DNA from: Flavobacterium sp. HJJ
GTDB lineage: Bacteria > Bacteroidota > Bacteroidia > Flavobacteriales > Flavobacteriaceae
DNA: 64,000 nt
Direction: 5' to 3'
NCBI RefSeq assembly: GCF_015351475.1
Contig: NZ_JADKPR010000009.1
Location: 1 to 64,000 of the forward strand
This document shows, piece after piece, positions 46,619-56,059 of the stretch (the stretch's first letter is position 1; each line of letters begins with the position of its first letter). The notes beneath the pieces were generated by a model that did not search any database, was not told the DNA's origin, and was given only the letters and a program-made list of their open reading frames with translations. The position numbers were made by a program, and so were the translations under genes.

Positions 46619-47965
46619 TTACAAAAATACTTTTAGAATCCAATATACCAATGCAGCCAGCAATGCTGAAACTGGAATCGTAAGTACCCAAGCCCAAAGC
46701 AGACTTACTGTTACTCCCCAGCGAACTGCCGAGATGCGTTTCGTTAATCCAACCCCGATAATAGATCCTGTAATAGTATGTGTTGTACTTACCGGTACTT
46801 TAAAATGCTCAGTAAAATAAAGTGTCAAAGCTCCTGCAGTTTCGGCAGCAACACCTTCAAAAGAGGTTACTTTGGTTATTTTGGAACCCATTGTTTTTAC
46901 AATTTTCCAGCCACCGCTTAATGTTCCAACCGCAATAGCTGTATAACATGCTAGAGGAATCCATTCCGGCATTACTCCTTTGATGCCTTTATCGTCATCT
47001 GGAAGAACAACCTGCAGCCATTCCGGCAGATTCATTATATCAACACCGCTGGTTTTAATATAAACCGCAACCGCTGCTGCGATAATTCCCATTACTTTTT
47101 GAGAATCATTTCCTCCGTGACCTAAACTAAATGCTGCAGAAGAAAGCAGCTGCATTTTTTTCAGAACTGCATCGGCTTTGTGTAAATTCAAACTGCTAAA
47201 CAGCAAAGCAAATGTAGAAATTGAAAGTATTATAAAAGCTACTAAAAACCATTTGATATTATGTGACTCGAATAGAATACTCCAGAAATGAGACTCGAAA
47301 CGAGGTTTTTCAATTTTCTCAAAAGGAACCATCTGTCCATATACAAACCATATTGACGCTATCATCAATGCAATTGTAAAAAGTTTAGGCAGAATACTTT
47401 TCCTTGAGGCATTTAATAACCAAATAGAAATTAAGTATGAAATTAATGCTCCAAGCAGAGGTGCCAAAACAATAAATGCTATGATAATCACAACTCCGGA
47501 AGGCATACCGCCGTCTTTCCCTGCTTTATACCAGCTTACAATATCATACCAGTGTTTAGTATGCTGTACACCGTCTTCTAGGATTGTATAGTCTGAAAAT
47601 CCGTGAATTGAGATTGCATGAGCAACCGCTGCTCCAGCAAAACCGCCAATTAAAGTATGTGAAGAACTAGAAGGGATTCCCTGCCACCAGGTAATTAAAT
47701 TCCAGATAATAGCTGCAACAACACCTGCAAGAATTACTGTTAAATCAATTTGGCTTGAATCTGCAGTTTTCGCAACGGTATTTGCAACACCTAAACCAAA
47801 AACCCAATAAGCCAAAAAGTTAAAAAAAGCAGCCCAAAGCACCGCCTGAAAAGGAGATAAAACCTTGGTTGCAACAACAGTAGCAATAGCATTGGCAGCA
47901 TCATGGAAACCATTGATGTAATCAAAAATTAATGCTAGAACTATAATAATTAATAGTAAAGTCAT
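46619..47965 (-). CDS. Inorganic phosphate transporter, PiT family
   Basis: A 448-aa membrane protein with about 11-12 hydrophobic segments and both PiT signatures: YINGFHDAANAIATVVATKVLSP near the N-terminus and VSTTHTITGSIIGVG near the C-terminus, plus SLGHGGNDSQKVMGI in the second repeat. It imports phosphate, usually as a metal-phosphate complex with H+. The DUF47 gene upstream encodes its regulator/partner. Confidence 0.93.
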   Translation of the reverse strand: MTLLLIIIVLALIFDYINGFHDAANAIATVVATKVLSPFQAVLWAAFFNFLAYWVFGLGVANTVAKTADSSQIDLTVILAGVVAAIIWNLITWWQGIPSSSSHTLIGGFAGAAVAHAISIHGFSDYTILEDGVQHTKHWYDIVSWYKAGKDGGMPSGVVIIIAFIVLAPLLGALISYLISIWLLNASRKSILPKLFTIALMIASIWFVYGQMVPFEKIEKPRFESHFWSILFESHNIKWFLVAFIILSISTFALLFSSLNLHKADAVLKKMQLLSSAAFSLGHGGNDSQKVMGIIAAAVAVYIKTSGVDIMNLPEWLQVVLPDDDKGIKGVMPEWIPLACYTAIAVGTLSGGWKIVKTMGSKITKVTSFEGVAAETAGALTLYFTEHFKVPVSTTHTITGSIIGVGLTKRISAVRWGVTVSLLWAWVLTIPVSALLAALVYWILKVFL

Positions 47966-47994
47966 ATCAATATCTTCAGAATGAATAGATTAAA

Positions 47995-48639
47995 TTAAGA
48001 ATGTTTTACTGTAATAGATTCTAACACACTGGCAACACTCTTGCATTTATCAGTTGCTGATTCTAAAACTGACAATACTTCTTTATATTTAATGATATTT
48101 TTAGCATCAGTTTCGTTTTCGAAAATTTCAAAAACTGCTTTATTATAAACCATATCCGATTTATTCTCCAGCTTGTTGATTTTTGCACAAGCATTGGTAA
48201 TCGTTTTCATGTTGCTCAGGTTTTTCAGTTCTTTTACAGCAACATCAATATTCTGACAGGCTTCCAGATTGATTTCTGTCATTTTACGGATTGATTTTGT
48301 GATTTTATCCACCTGATACAAACGCATTCTTGAAGCAGCTCCATGAAGATAATCCGCTACATAATCTATCGAAGTTACCAAAGAGTGAATATCTTCCCTG
48401 TCAAAAGGAGTAATAAAGTTACGGCTCAACTCTAAATTAGTCTGACGGGTAATATCTTCACCTTTTTGCTCTAATTCATCTATTTTATGAAATAAAGCTT
48501 CTCTTTCTTTTAAAGGAAGATTTACAGCTTCGTGCAGATTTGAAGCTAATTCAATTAAATTACTTGATGCTTCTTCAAAAAGAGGGAAGAATTTTTTGTC
48601 CTTTGGAACCAGAAATTGAAAAATACTATTTAATGACAT
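47995..48639 (-). CDS. DUF47 family PhoU-like protein, partner of the phosphate transporter
   Basis: A 214-aa all-helical protein (start ATG 48639; an upstream in-frame ATG at 48663 adds 8 residues). It reads FQFLVPKDKKFFPLFEEASSNLI, LEQKGEDITRQTNLELSRNF with ITPFDREDIHSLVTSIDYVADYL, the classic DUF47 pattern. Such proteins control Pit transporters. It is 29 bp ahead of the pit gene, hence one operon. Confidence 0.92.
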   Translation of the reverse strand: MSLNSIFQFLVPKDKKFFPLFEEASSNLIELASNLHEAVNLPLKEREALFHKIDELEQKGEDITRQTNLELSRNFITPFDREDIHSLVTSIDYVADYLHGAASRMRLYQVDKITKSIRKMTEINLEACQNIDVAVKELKNLSNMKTITNACAKINKLENKSDMVYNKAVFEIFENETDAKNIIKYKEVLSVLESATDKCKSVASVLESITVKHS

Positions 48640-48689
48640 TTGTTTAATTTTTATGTAGTGCAAAATTACTTCATTATTTAAAGCTAATG

Positions 48690-50204
48690 TTAAGCCAATG
48701 TTAACAAATCATCTTCGATTTGGAAACTGTTTAAGAAGTCCACTGTTTGCTCAATATCATAATGTAAAATTCTGTCTTCCTTAACCAAAGGCACTTCATT
48801 TCTGTAGGATTTTAAAAACATTTCAATAAAATCACTTGACTTTAAAGGTCTTCTGTATTCAATTGCCTGTGAAGCATTCATCAGCTCAATGGCTAAAATA
48901 CGTTCCAGATTCTCCATTACCTTCAAACATTTTACTGCCCCATTCGCTCCCATGCTCACGTGATCTTCCTGCCCGTTGCTGGAAACAATGCTGTCCACAC
49001 TTGAAGGAGTTGCCAGCTGTTTATTCTGGCTGGCAATACTTGCGGCCGTATACTGCGGAATCATAAATCCGGAATTCAAACCTGGATTATCTACCAGGAA
49101 AGCAGGAAGATTGCGCAGTCCGGAAATCAGCTGATAGGTTCTTCTCTCGGAAATACTTCCCAATTCTGCCAAAGCTATCGCCATAAAATCAAGTGCCAAA
49201 GCCAATGGCTGACCGTGAAAATTGCCTCCGGAAATAATCTGATCGCTTTCGATAAATATATTAGGATTATCCGTTACTGAATTAATTTCAGTTTTGAATA
49301 CTTTCTTCACATAATCAAAAGCATCTTTGGAAGCGCCATGAACCTGCGGAATACAGCGGAACGAATACGGATCCTGAACATGAGTTTTTGGCTGTTCGAT
49401 GATTTCACTGCCGTCGAGAAATTCTTTTACTCTTTTAGCAGTAGTAATCTGCCCGTTATGCGGTCTTATATAATGTATCAGCTCATTAAAAGGCTCGATT
49501 CTGCCGTCAAAACCTTCCAAAGATATTGTTCCAATTAAATCAGCCAAAAAAGAAAACTTATTGGCTTTCATCACAATATAAGCTCCATAAGCGCTCATAA
49601 ACTGCGTTCCGTTTAACAACGCCAGACCTTCTTTGGATTTCAAAACGATCGGTTTCCACTCAAAACGTTTTAATACTTCTGCCGAATTTACTTTTTTGTC
49701 TTCAAACCAGACTTCCCCTTCTCCTAATAAAGGCAGTGACAAATGAGCCAAAGGGGCTAAATCTCCTGATGCTCCAAGTGACCCTTGAGTATAAATTACT
49801 GGCAAAACATCATTATTGTAAAAATCAATCAATCGCTGCACCGTTTCCAATTGTATGCCCGAATGACCATAACTCAGCGATTGTATTTTAAGAAGCAGCA
49901 TTATTTTTACAATCTCATTCGGCACTTCTTCACCTGTTCCGCAAGAGTGTGATTTCACAAGGTTTTCCTGGAGTTTTGACAAATTTTCGTTTGAAATTTT
50001 CACATTACAAAGCGAACCAAAACCAGTATTAATTCCATAAATAGGTTCTGGATGCGAAGCCATTTTAGCATCAAGGTATTTTCTGCACTTTAGAATATTC
50101 GTTTTTGCATTTTCGGAAAGCACAATGGTTTTATGATGGGAAATAATCTCCTGCAGTGTTTCAAAAGAAAGCAATTCGGTACTTATATAATGTGTATTCT
50201 CCAT
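48690..50204 (-). CDS. hutH: Histidine ammonia-lyase
   Basis: A 504-aa enzyme that deaminates histidine to urocanate. The Ala-Ser-Gly of GSLGASGDLAPLAHL forms the MIO cofactor autocatalytically. INTGFGSLCNVKIS, ISGGNFHGQPLALALDFM and GQEDHVSMGANGAVK complete the family pattern. The start ATG 50204 (MENTHYIS) is chosen over an ATG 51 bp upstream. No other hut genes are near, so it stands alone here. Confidence 0.93.
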   Translation of the reverse strand: MENTHYISTELLSFETLQEIISHHKTIVLSENAKTNILKCRKYLDAKMASHPEPIYGINTGFGSLCNVKISNENLSKLQENLVKSHSCGTGEEVPNEIVKIMLLLKIQSLSYGHSGIQLETVQRLIDFYNNDVLPVIYTQGSLGASGDLAPLAHLSLPLLGEGEVWFEDKKVNSAEVLKRFEWKPIVLKSKEGLALLNGTQFMSAYGAYIVMKANKFSFLADLIGTISLEGFDGRIEPFNELIHYIRPHNGQITTAKRVKEFLDGSEIIEQPKTHVQDPYSFRCIPQVHGASKDAFDYVKKVFKTEINSVTDNPNIFIESDQIISGGNFHGQPLALALDFMAIALAELGSISERRTYQLISGLRNLPAFLVDNPGLNSGFMIPQYTAASIASQNKQLATPSSVDSIVSSNGQEDHVSMGANGAVKCLKVMENLERILAIELMNASQAIEYRRPLKSSDFIEMFLKSYRNEVPLVKEDRILHYDIEQTVDFLNSFQIEDDLLTLA

Positions 50205-50575
50205 TTTATCTGATTTTAAGTGTTCAAAATTCCACAAAACCTTGTTAAAAAACAACGTTTTATAACAATAATTTAAAATTTAAGACGATACAAAGTCTAA
50301 AAACCGCCACAGAAGCTGATTGTTACTTAAATTTTAAAAAATTCCAAAGACCAGATTATCGTTTTTAAAGCAAAACTGGTACGATTCAGCCATTACATCA
50401 GTGGCAAAACTGCAAAAAACTTCAGCAGAAAATAAAGATAATCTCAATAAACAAATGAATAAATTGCGCAATATTGAATTTGAATCACTATTGAATTTTA
50501 ATTATTAAACTATTCGCAAAAACGAACAACAAAGCTTTCTTTTTTCATAAAAAACAGTACTTTTGGAAAATCAAA
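50205..50575. other. Gap before the thr leader with a short coding-like remnant
   Basis: Between hutH and the thr leader there is no intact gene. Around 50355-50508 one frame reads KQNWYDSAITSVAKLQKTSA and NKDNLNKQMNKLRNIEFESL up to a stop, with a neighbouring frame open just before it, so a small decayed gene is possible. The thr operon promoter should lie near the right end. Confidence 0.3.
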
Positions 50576-50677
50576 ATGAAGAATTTTAACAGCACATATC
50601 ATCCTTCGGTAACAACTCAAATTTGGGTTGCTCTTGCTGTTACAACTACATCTACTACAACAATTACTACCCCTTAG
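50576..50677 (+). CDS. thrL: Threonine operon leader peptide (attenuator)
   Basis: A 33-codon ORF 172 bp before thrA. It reads MKNFNSTYHPSVTTQIWVAL and then AVTTTSTTTITTP: 12 of 33 codons are Thr, with Ile and Val, the very amino acids made from the thrABC product. Ribosome stalling at these codons under threonine or isoleucine shortage would control a downstream hairpin, as in E. coli thrL. The stop codon lies inside a TACCCC-TTA-GGGGTA hairpin. Confidence 0.75.
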   Translation: MKNFNSTYHPSVTTQIWVALAVTTTSTTTITTP

Positions 50678-50682
50678 GGGTA
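50668..50682 (+). promoter_or_regulatory. Hairpin overlapping the thrL stop codon
   Basis: TACCCC/GGGGTA with a 3-nt loop covers the end of the leader peptide, and further A/T-rich stem-forming sequence (ACTTTTTCTTT with AAAGAAAGAAAGT, 50710-50733) follows before thrA. These are candidates for the alternative structures of an attenuator. I have not computed folds. Confidence 0.4.
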
Positions 50683-50849
50683 TACATTTTACATATAATC
50701 CAGCTATTGTACTTTTTCTTTAAAGAAAGAAAGTCATGGGTGTATAGAAATCTTTTTACAATCAAAAATAAAAATACAAAATTGCTGATTTTCAAATAGT
50801 AACAATTAAAACAGCGGTTTAAAAATTACATAAAACAAATAAACTTCTT

Positions 50850-53297
50850 ATGAGAGTATTAAAATTTGGCGGTACTTCGGTAGCCAATGCAGAAAACATA
50901 AAATTAGTTTTAGACATAGTTCTTAATAAAGCACAAGATGAAAAACTTGTTGTTGTTGTATCCGCTTTAAGCAAAGTAACCGATTTACTGCAGTTAGCCG
51001 CTTCCAAAGCTGCATCCAACGACGAAAGCTTTAAAGAAATTGCTGCCGAAATCGAGAAAAAACATTTAGAAGCACTTAAACAGCTGACTCCTGTTAGTGA
51101 GCAGAGCGGTTTATTAAGTCATATTAAAAGAATCATCAACCATTTGGAAACACTGCTTGACGGCTGTTTTCTTCTGGGCGAATTATCTCCAAGAACTTTG
51201 GATACTATCCTAAGTTTTGGAGAATTATTATCATCATTCATCATTGCCGAAGCCTTAAAACAAAAACTAAAAAACAGCAGTTACAAAGACAGCCGTGAAT
51301 TGATTAAAACCAATAATCAGTTTGGTAAAGCTGCGGTGAATTTTGAGATTACAAATAAATTAATCACTGATTTTTTTGCTTCAAATGAAAATCAAGTGGT
51401 TGTAATGCCTGGTTTTATTGCAACTTCCGAAGATGGAATCCATACTACTTTGGGACGCGGCGGTTCTGATTATACTGCTGCAATCATTGCAGGAGCATTA
51501 AACGCAAGTGATTTAGAGATTTGGACTGATGTAAACGGAATGTTTACTGCTAATCCTAAAATTGTAAAACAGGCGCAGCCAATTGCCACAATTTCGTACC
51601 AAGAAGCAATGGAATTGTCTCATTTTGGTGCCAAAGTATTGTACCCGCCGACAATTCAGCCGGTTTTAAGAAAAAACATTCCAATATATATCAAAAATAC
51701 TTTCGAGCCGCAAGCCGAAGGAACTTTGATTTCAAACAACGCTGCTGACCACAGCAATCCTGTAAAGGGAATTACACATATCGACAATATTACTTTAATT
51801 ACTCTGGAAGGTTCCGGAATGATTGGTGTTGCCGGTTCTTCAAAACGATTGTTTGAAGTGTTGTCTAATGAAAGCATCAATGTAATTTTTATTACTCAGG
51901 CTTCATCAGAGCATTCTATATGTATTGGTATTTCAAATTCGGATGCTGAAACGGCTGAAATTGCAATCAACAAAGCATTCCAAATCGAAATTGTCCAAAA
52001 CAAAATTGATCCTTGTATTGTAGAGCAAAATCTTTGTATCATCGCTTTAGTTGGCGAAAACATGAAAAACCACCAAGGTTTAAGCGGCAGAATGTTCAGT
52101 ACTTTAGGAAAAAACAATGTTAATATCCGTGCGATTGCCCAAGGTGCTTCGGAAAGAAATATCTCGGTAGTTATTAACGAAAGAGACGTTAAAAAAGCAC
52201 TGAATACTTTACACGAAAACTTCTTTGAAGAAAACACTAAACAGTTAAACCTGTTTGTAATGGGTGTTGGAAATGTGGGTGAAAAATTCATCGAGCAGAT
52301 CCACCAGCAAAAGAAATTCTTAAAAGAAAACCTGAAAATAAACCTGAGAGTTATTGCGGTTTCTAATTCCAGAAAAATGCATTTTGACGAAGACGGAATC
52401 TCTTTGAAAGAATGGCAGTCACTTTTGGAAAAAGGAGAAACAGCCAACAAGGAAGAATTTATTTCAAAAGTAAAAGCACTTAATTTACGCAACAGTATTT
52501 TTGTTGATATTACTGCCAATGAAGAAGTATCTAAAACATACGAGCAGTATTTAAAACAGAATGTTGCTGTAGTAACCTGTAACAAAATTGCCTGTTCATC
52601 GGCTTATGATAATTACAAAAAACTAAAAGGTTTGTCGCGTCAATTCAATGCGCCTTTCCTTTTTGAAACGAATGTCGGGGCTGGATTGCCAATCATTGAC
52701 ACGGTTAAAAACCTAATCGCTTCTGGTGATAAAGTACATAAAATTCAAGCTGTTTTGTCTGGAAGTTTAAACTTTATCTTTAACAATTTTGATGAAAACA
52801 ATACTTTTCATGACGTTGTAAAAGAAGCCGGCGTTCAGGGATTTACAGAACCTGATCCAAAAATTGATTTAAGCGGTATTGATGTAGCCAGAAAGATCCT
52901 GATTTTGATTCGTGAGAGCGGTTATCAAATGGAAATTGAAGATATTGAGAACAAAGCTTTCCTTCCATCAGCATGTATGGGAACAACTAATAATGATGCG
53001 TTTTTCGCTTCGTTAAAAGAACATGCAAAACACTTTGAATCTATTTTGGCAGAAGCCAATGCAAAAGAAAGCCGATTGAAATTTGTCGCTCAATTTGAAA
53101 ATGGAAAAGCAAGCGTAGGTTTGCAATTCATTCCAAAAGATCATCCATTTTACAATCTGGAAGGAAAAGACAATATCGTTTTATTCTACACAGATCGTTA
53201 CGTGGATCAGCCATTATTGATAAAAGGTGCCGGTGCCGGTGCGGCGGTTACAGCATCAGGAATTTTTGCCGATGTGATTAGAATAGGTAATGTGTAA
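50850..53297 (+). CDS. thrA: Bifunctional aspartokinase / homoserine dehydrogenase
   Basis: An 815-aa fusion. The N-terminal kinase (MRVLKFGGTSVANAENI, TLGRGGSDYTAA, EIWTDVNGMFTANP) phosphorylates aspartate. Two ACT segments lie near residues 315-450, and the C-terminal dehydrogenase starts at LNLFVMGVGNVGEKFIEQ and holds AGVQGFTEPDPKIDLSGIDVARKILI. It performs the first and third steps to threonine and methionine. First structural gene of thrABC, downstream of the leader peptide. Confidence 0.97.
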   Translation: MRVLKFGGTSVANAENIKLVLDIVLNKAQDEKLVVVVSALSKVTDLLQLAASKAASNDESFKEIAAEIEKKHLEALKQLTPVSEQSGLLSHIKRIINHLETLLDGCFLLGELSPRTLDTILSFGELLSSFIIAEALKQKLKNSSYKDSRELIKTNNQFGKAAVNFEITNKLITDFFASNENQVVVMPGFIATSEDGIHTTLGRGGSDYTAAIIAGALNASDLEIWTDVNGMFTANPKIVKQAQPIATISYQEAMELSHFGAKVLYPPTIQPVLRKNIPIYIKNTFEPQAEGTLISNNAADHSNPVKGITHIDNITLITLEGSGMIGVAGSSKRLFEVLSNESINVIFITQASSEHSICIGISNSDAETAEIAINKAFQIEIVQNKIDPCIVEQNLCIIALVGENMKNHQGLSGRMFSTLGKNNVNIRAIAQGASERNISVVINERDVKKALNTLHENFFEENTKQLNLFVMGVGNVGEKFIEQIHQQKKFLKENLKINLRVIAVSNSRKMHFDEDGISLKEWQSLLEKGETANKEEFISKVKALNLRNSIFVDITANEEVSKTYEQYLKQNVAVVTCNKIACSSAYDNYKKLKGLSRQFNAPFLFETNVGAGLPIIDTVKNLIASGDKVHKIQAVLSGSLNFIFNNFDENNTFHDVVKEAGVQGFTEPDPKIDLSGIDVARKILILIRESGYQMEIEDIENKAFLPSACMGTTNNDAFFASLKEHAKHFESILAEANAKESRLKFVAQFENGKASVGLQFIPKDHPFYNLEGKDNIVLFYTDRYVDQPLLIKGAGAGAAVTASGIFADVIRIGNV

Positions 53298-53307
53298 TAT
53301 AAAATCG

Positions 53308-53335
53308 GTAGAGACGCGATTAATCGCGTCTGTAC
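53308..53335. repeat. GTAGAGACG-type palindromic repeat between thrA and thrB
   Basis: GTAGAGACGCGATT (53308-53321) and AATCGCGTCTGTAC (53322-53335) form a palindrome with one mismatch. It is of the same type as the stem inside repeat copy 2 at 46450. It fills most of the thrA-thrB gap. Confidence 0.65.
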
Positions 53336-53348
53336 GCATGCAATAAAA

Positions 53349-54269
53349 ATGGAAGAAATAAAACTATTCTGCCCCGCCACCATCGCGAATCTTTCGTGTG
53401 GTTTTGATGTACTTGGGCTTTGTCTGGCTACTCAAGGCGACGAAATGATTGTTCGCAAGTCTAATGAAAAAGGAGTTCGCATTACCAAAATCGTAGGTGC
53501 CGATTTGCCAATGGAAACCGAAAACAATGTTTCAGGTGTTGCTGCTTTGGCGATGCTGGAAGAAGTGGAAACCGAATTTGGTTTTGAAATCGAAATCTAC
53601 AAACACATCAAAGCCGGAAGCGGTATCGGAAGCAGTGCGGCGAGTTCTGCGGGAGCTGTTTTTGGAATCAACGAATTATTGGGTCGTCCTTTCACTAGAA
53701 AAGAATTGGTAAAATTTGCGATGCAAGGTGAAAAATTAGCCAGCGGAAACGCTCACGCAGATAACGTTGCCCCTGCCCTTTTGGGAGGTTTTACGTTGGT
53801 AAGATCTTCAAATCCTTTGGATATTATCAAAATCGAAAGCCCATCCGAATTGTATGCAACGGTGGTTCATCCACAAATTGAGTTGAAAACATCAGATGCC
53901 CGCTCGGTATTGAAACAAACCGTTTCGCTGAAAAGCGCCATTACGCAATGGGGAAATGTCGGCGGATTAGTAGCCGGTCTTTACACTCAGGATTACGAAC
54001 TAATCGGGCGTTCTCTGCATGACGAAATCATTGAACCGATCCGCTCTATGCTGATTCCGGGATTTGATTTAATCAAGCAGACCGCTTATGAAAACGGAGC
54101 TTTGGGTTCAGGAATTTCGGGTTCAGGACCTTCTATTTTCGCTTTAAGCAAAGGAAAAGAAAACGCCGATAAAATTGCCAAAGCCATGAGTGCCGTTTAC
54201 GAAGAAATGAATCTGCCTTACGAAATTCACGTTTCGAAAGTGAATGACGAAGGAATATCAATAATTTAA
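53349..54269 (+). CDS. thrB: Homoserine kinase
   Basis: A 306-aa GHMP kinase with CPATIANLSCGFDVLGLCL at the N-terminus, the ATP loop GSGIGSSAASSAG and GSGISGSGPSIFAL near the C-terminus. It phosphorylates homoserine, the substrate for ThrC. It follows thrA by 51 bp, the gap being taken up by a palindromic repeat. Confidence 0.96.
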   Translation: MEEIKLFCPATIANLSCGFDVLGLCLATQGDEMIVRKSNEKGVRITKIVGADLPMETENNVSGVAALAMLEEVETEFGFEIEIYKHIKAGSGIGSSAASSAGAVFGINELLGRPFTRKELVKFAMQGEKLASGNAHADNVAPALLGGFTLVRSSNPLDIIKIESPSELYATVVHPQIELKTSDARSVLKQTVSLKSAITQWGNVGGLVAGLYTQDYELIGRSLHDEIIEPIRSMLIPGFDLIKQTAYENGALGSGISGSGPSIFALSKGKENADKIAKAMSAVYEEMNLPYEIHVSKVNDEGISII

Positions 54270-54288
54270 GAAGTACGATATCCGATAG

Positions 54289-54416
54289 ACGATGTTTGAA
54301 ATAATAAATGTTAAAACTAAAAATCAAATATCGTCTTTCATAAATCATCAAAATCTAAAATTCCTTTATCACATATCATATATCCAAAATATCGCACATC
54401 GTATATCAAACATCGT
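54289..54416. repeat. Inverted repeat framing the thrB-thrC gap
   Basis: ACGATGTTTGA (54289-54299) and its complement TCAAACATCGT (54406-54416) enclose ~106 bp of simple AT-rich sequence full of ATATC/CATATC-like words. The 155-bp gap between thrB and thrC is unusually long for an operon. It may form one long weak stem. Confidence 0.45.
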
Positions 54417-54424
54417 AAATAACA

Positions 54425-55717
54425 ATGAAATATTACAGTTTAAACCATAATGCCCCAAACGTTTCTTTTCAGGAAGCAGTAATACAAGGACTAGCAGCCG
54501 ACAAAGGATTGTATTTCCCTGAGAGCATTACACCATTAGCATCAAGTTTTTTTGATTCAATTGAGAATTTATCGCACGAAGAAATTGCTTTTGAAGCTAT
54601 CAAACAATTCGTGGGAGACGAAATCCCAACAGAAACTTTAAAACAAATCATTGCCGAAACTTTATGCTTTGATTTCCCTGTTGTGGAAGTTGAAAACGGA
54701 ATCTATTCCCTTGAATTATTTCACGGGCCAACAATGGCTTTCAAAGACGTAGGAGCGCGTTTTATGTCCCGTTGCCTGGGTTATTTCAACAAAGACAAAA
54801 AAGATGCTAAAAACACGGTTCTTGTGGCAACTTCCGGAGATACGGGAGGAGCTGTTGCGAGCGGTTTTCTTGGCGTAAACGGCGTTGATGTCGTAATCCT
54901 TTACCCTTCCGGAAAAGTGAGCGACATACAGGAAAGACAGTTGACCACTTTGGGACAAAATATTAAAGCACTTGAAGTAGATGGTGTTTTTGACGATTGT
55001 CAGGATATGGTGAAAAAAGCGTTTTTGGATGAAACTTTAACGCACAAAAACCTGACTTCGGCGAATTCTATCAATATTGCGCGTTGGTTACCGCAAATGT
55101 TCTACTTTTTCTTTGCTTACAAAGTATTAAAGAGTCAAAACAAACCATTGGTTTTCTCTTGTCCAAGCGGCAACTTCGGGAATATCTGCGCGGGTATCAT
55201 TGCCAAGAAATTAGGTTTGCCTATCGATCATTTTGTGGCTTCTACCAATGTAAATGATACCGTTCCTAGATTCCTTGTGAACGGAATTTACGACCCGAAA
55301 CCATCTATCGCAACGATTTCAAACGCTATGGACGTAGGAAATCCAAGCAACTTTGTTCGTATCCAAGAAATGTACAACAATGATTTGGCACAATTCGAAA
55401 AAGATTTCACTTCCTATACTTTCACCGATGCTGAAACTTTAACAGCGATGAAGCATATTTATAATGACGATAGAAAATATATCGCAGAACCACACGGAGC
55501 TGTTGGCTATTTAGGATTGAAAAAAGAATTGGCAAACAAGCCAAACGCCATTGGTGTTTTCTTGGAAACAGCACATCCTATCAAGTTCCTAGACGTAGTA
55601 GAACCTGCTTTGGGCGTTACTTTACCGCTTCCTAAACAAATTGAAAGCGTGATGAACAAAGAAAAAGTAAGCGTAAAAATTAAAACTTACGATGATTTGA
55701 AAGCTTTCTTAGGATAA
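54425..55717 (+). CDS. thrC: Threonine synthase
   Basis: A 430-aa PLP enzyme that converts O-phosphohomoserine to threonine. The PLP-lysine motif is GPTMAFKDVGARFM, the phosphate-binding loop region VATSGDTGGAVASGF, and KPLVFSCPSGNFGNICAG follows. Length and order match fold-type II ThrC. Last gene of the thr operon, ended by a terminator. Confidence 0.97.
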   Translation: MKYYSLNHNAPNVSFQEAVIQGLAADKGLYFPESITPLASSFFDSIENLSHEEIAFEAIKQFVGDEIPTETLKQIIAETLCFDFPVVEVENGIYSLELFHGPTMAFKDVGARFMSRCLGYFNKDKKDAKNTVLVATSGDTGGAVASGFLGVNGVDVVILYPSGKVSDIQERQLTTLGQNIKALEVDGVFDDCQDMVKKAFLDETLTHKNLTSANSINIARWLPQMFYFFFAYKVLKSQNKPLVFSCPSGNFGNICAGIIAKKLGLPIDHFVASTNVNDTVPRFLVNGIYDPKPSIATISNAMDVGNPSNFVRIQEMYNNDLAQFEKDFTSYTFTDAETLTAMKHIYNDDRKYIAEPHGAVGYLGLKKELANKPNAIGVFLETAHPIKFLDVVEPALGVTLPLPKQIESVMNKEKVSVKIKTYDDLKAFLG

Positions 55718-55740
55718 CCCATAAATATAGCACCACATAC

Positions 55741-55775
55741 AAAACGACTGAGAATTATTTCAGTCGTTTTTTTTT
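55741..55775 (+). terminator. Terminator of the thr operon
   Basis: AAAACGACTGA (55741-55751) pairs with TCAGTCGTTTT (55760-55770) and continues into T5. Strong. Confidence 0.88.
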
Positions 55776-55777
55776 GG

Positions 55778-55850
55778 AGCTAATCCTGCTGTCCGCTGTA
55801 TCTGTGTGCCCGAACCCCAGGCACACAGGATGTCGCTTCCATCAGGGCTA
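55778..55850 (-). repeat. Structured intergenic repeat, copy 3
   Basis: Read on the minus strand: TAGCCCTGATGGAAGCGACATC, then a CTGTGTGCC/GGCACACAG stem (55802-55810 and 55820-55828) with a 9-nt loop, then ATACAGCGGACAGCAGGATTAGCTC. Same flanks as copy 1, different stem. Lies after thrC and before the SIR2-STAND gene. Confidence 0.6.
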
Positions 55851-56059
55851 TGACGACATTATATATTTAAGGGACATTGATTCAAATAACAACATTTTTT
55901 ATTCTTGTCCAAAAGTTAAAAGACTACAATTCAATATAAAATTTAAAAAATAGTAAGAAAAAAATATATATTTGAAAAAAGTAATAAAATTTTAACTATA
56001 TAATCAAATTTAGGTATATATTTATTAGCATATTACATGAATAAAATAACTTTAATAAA

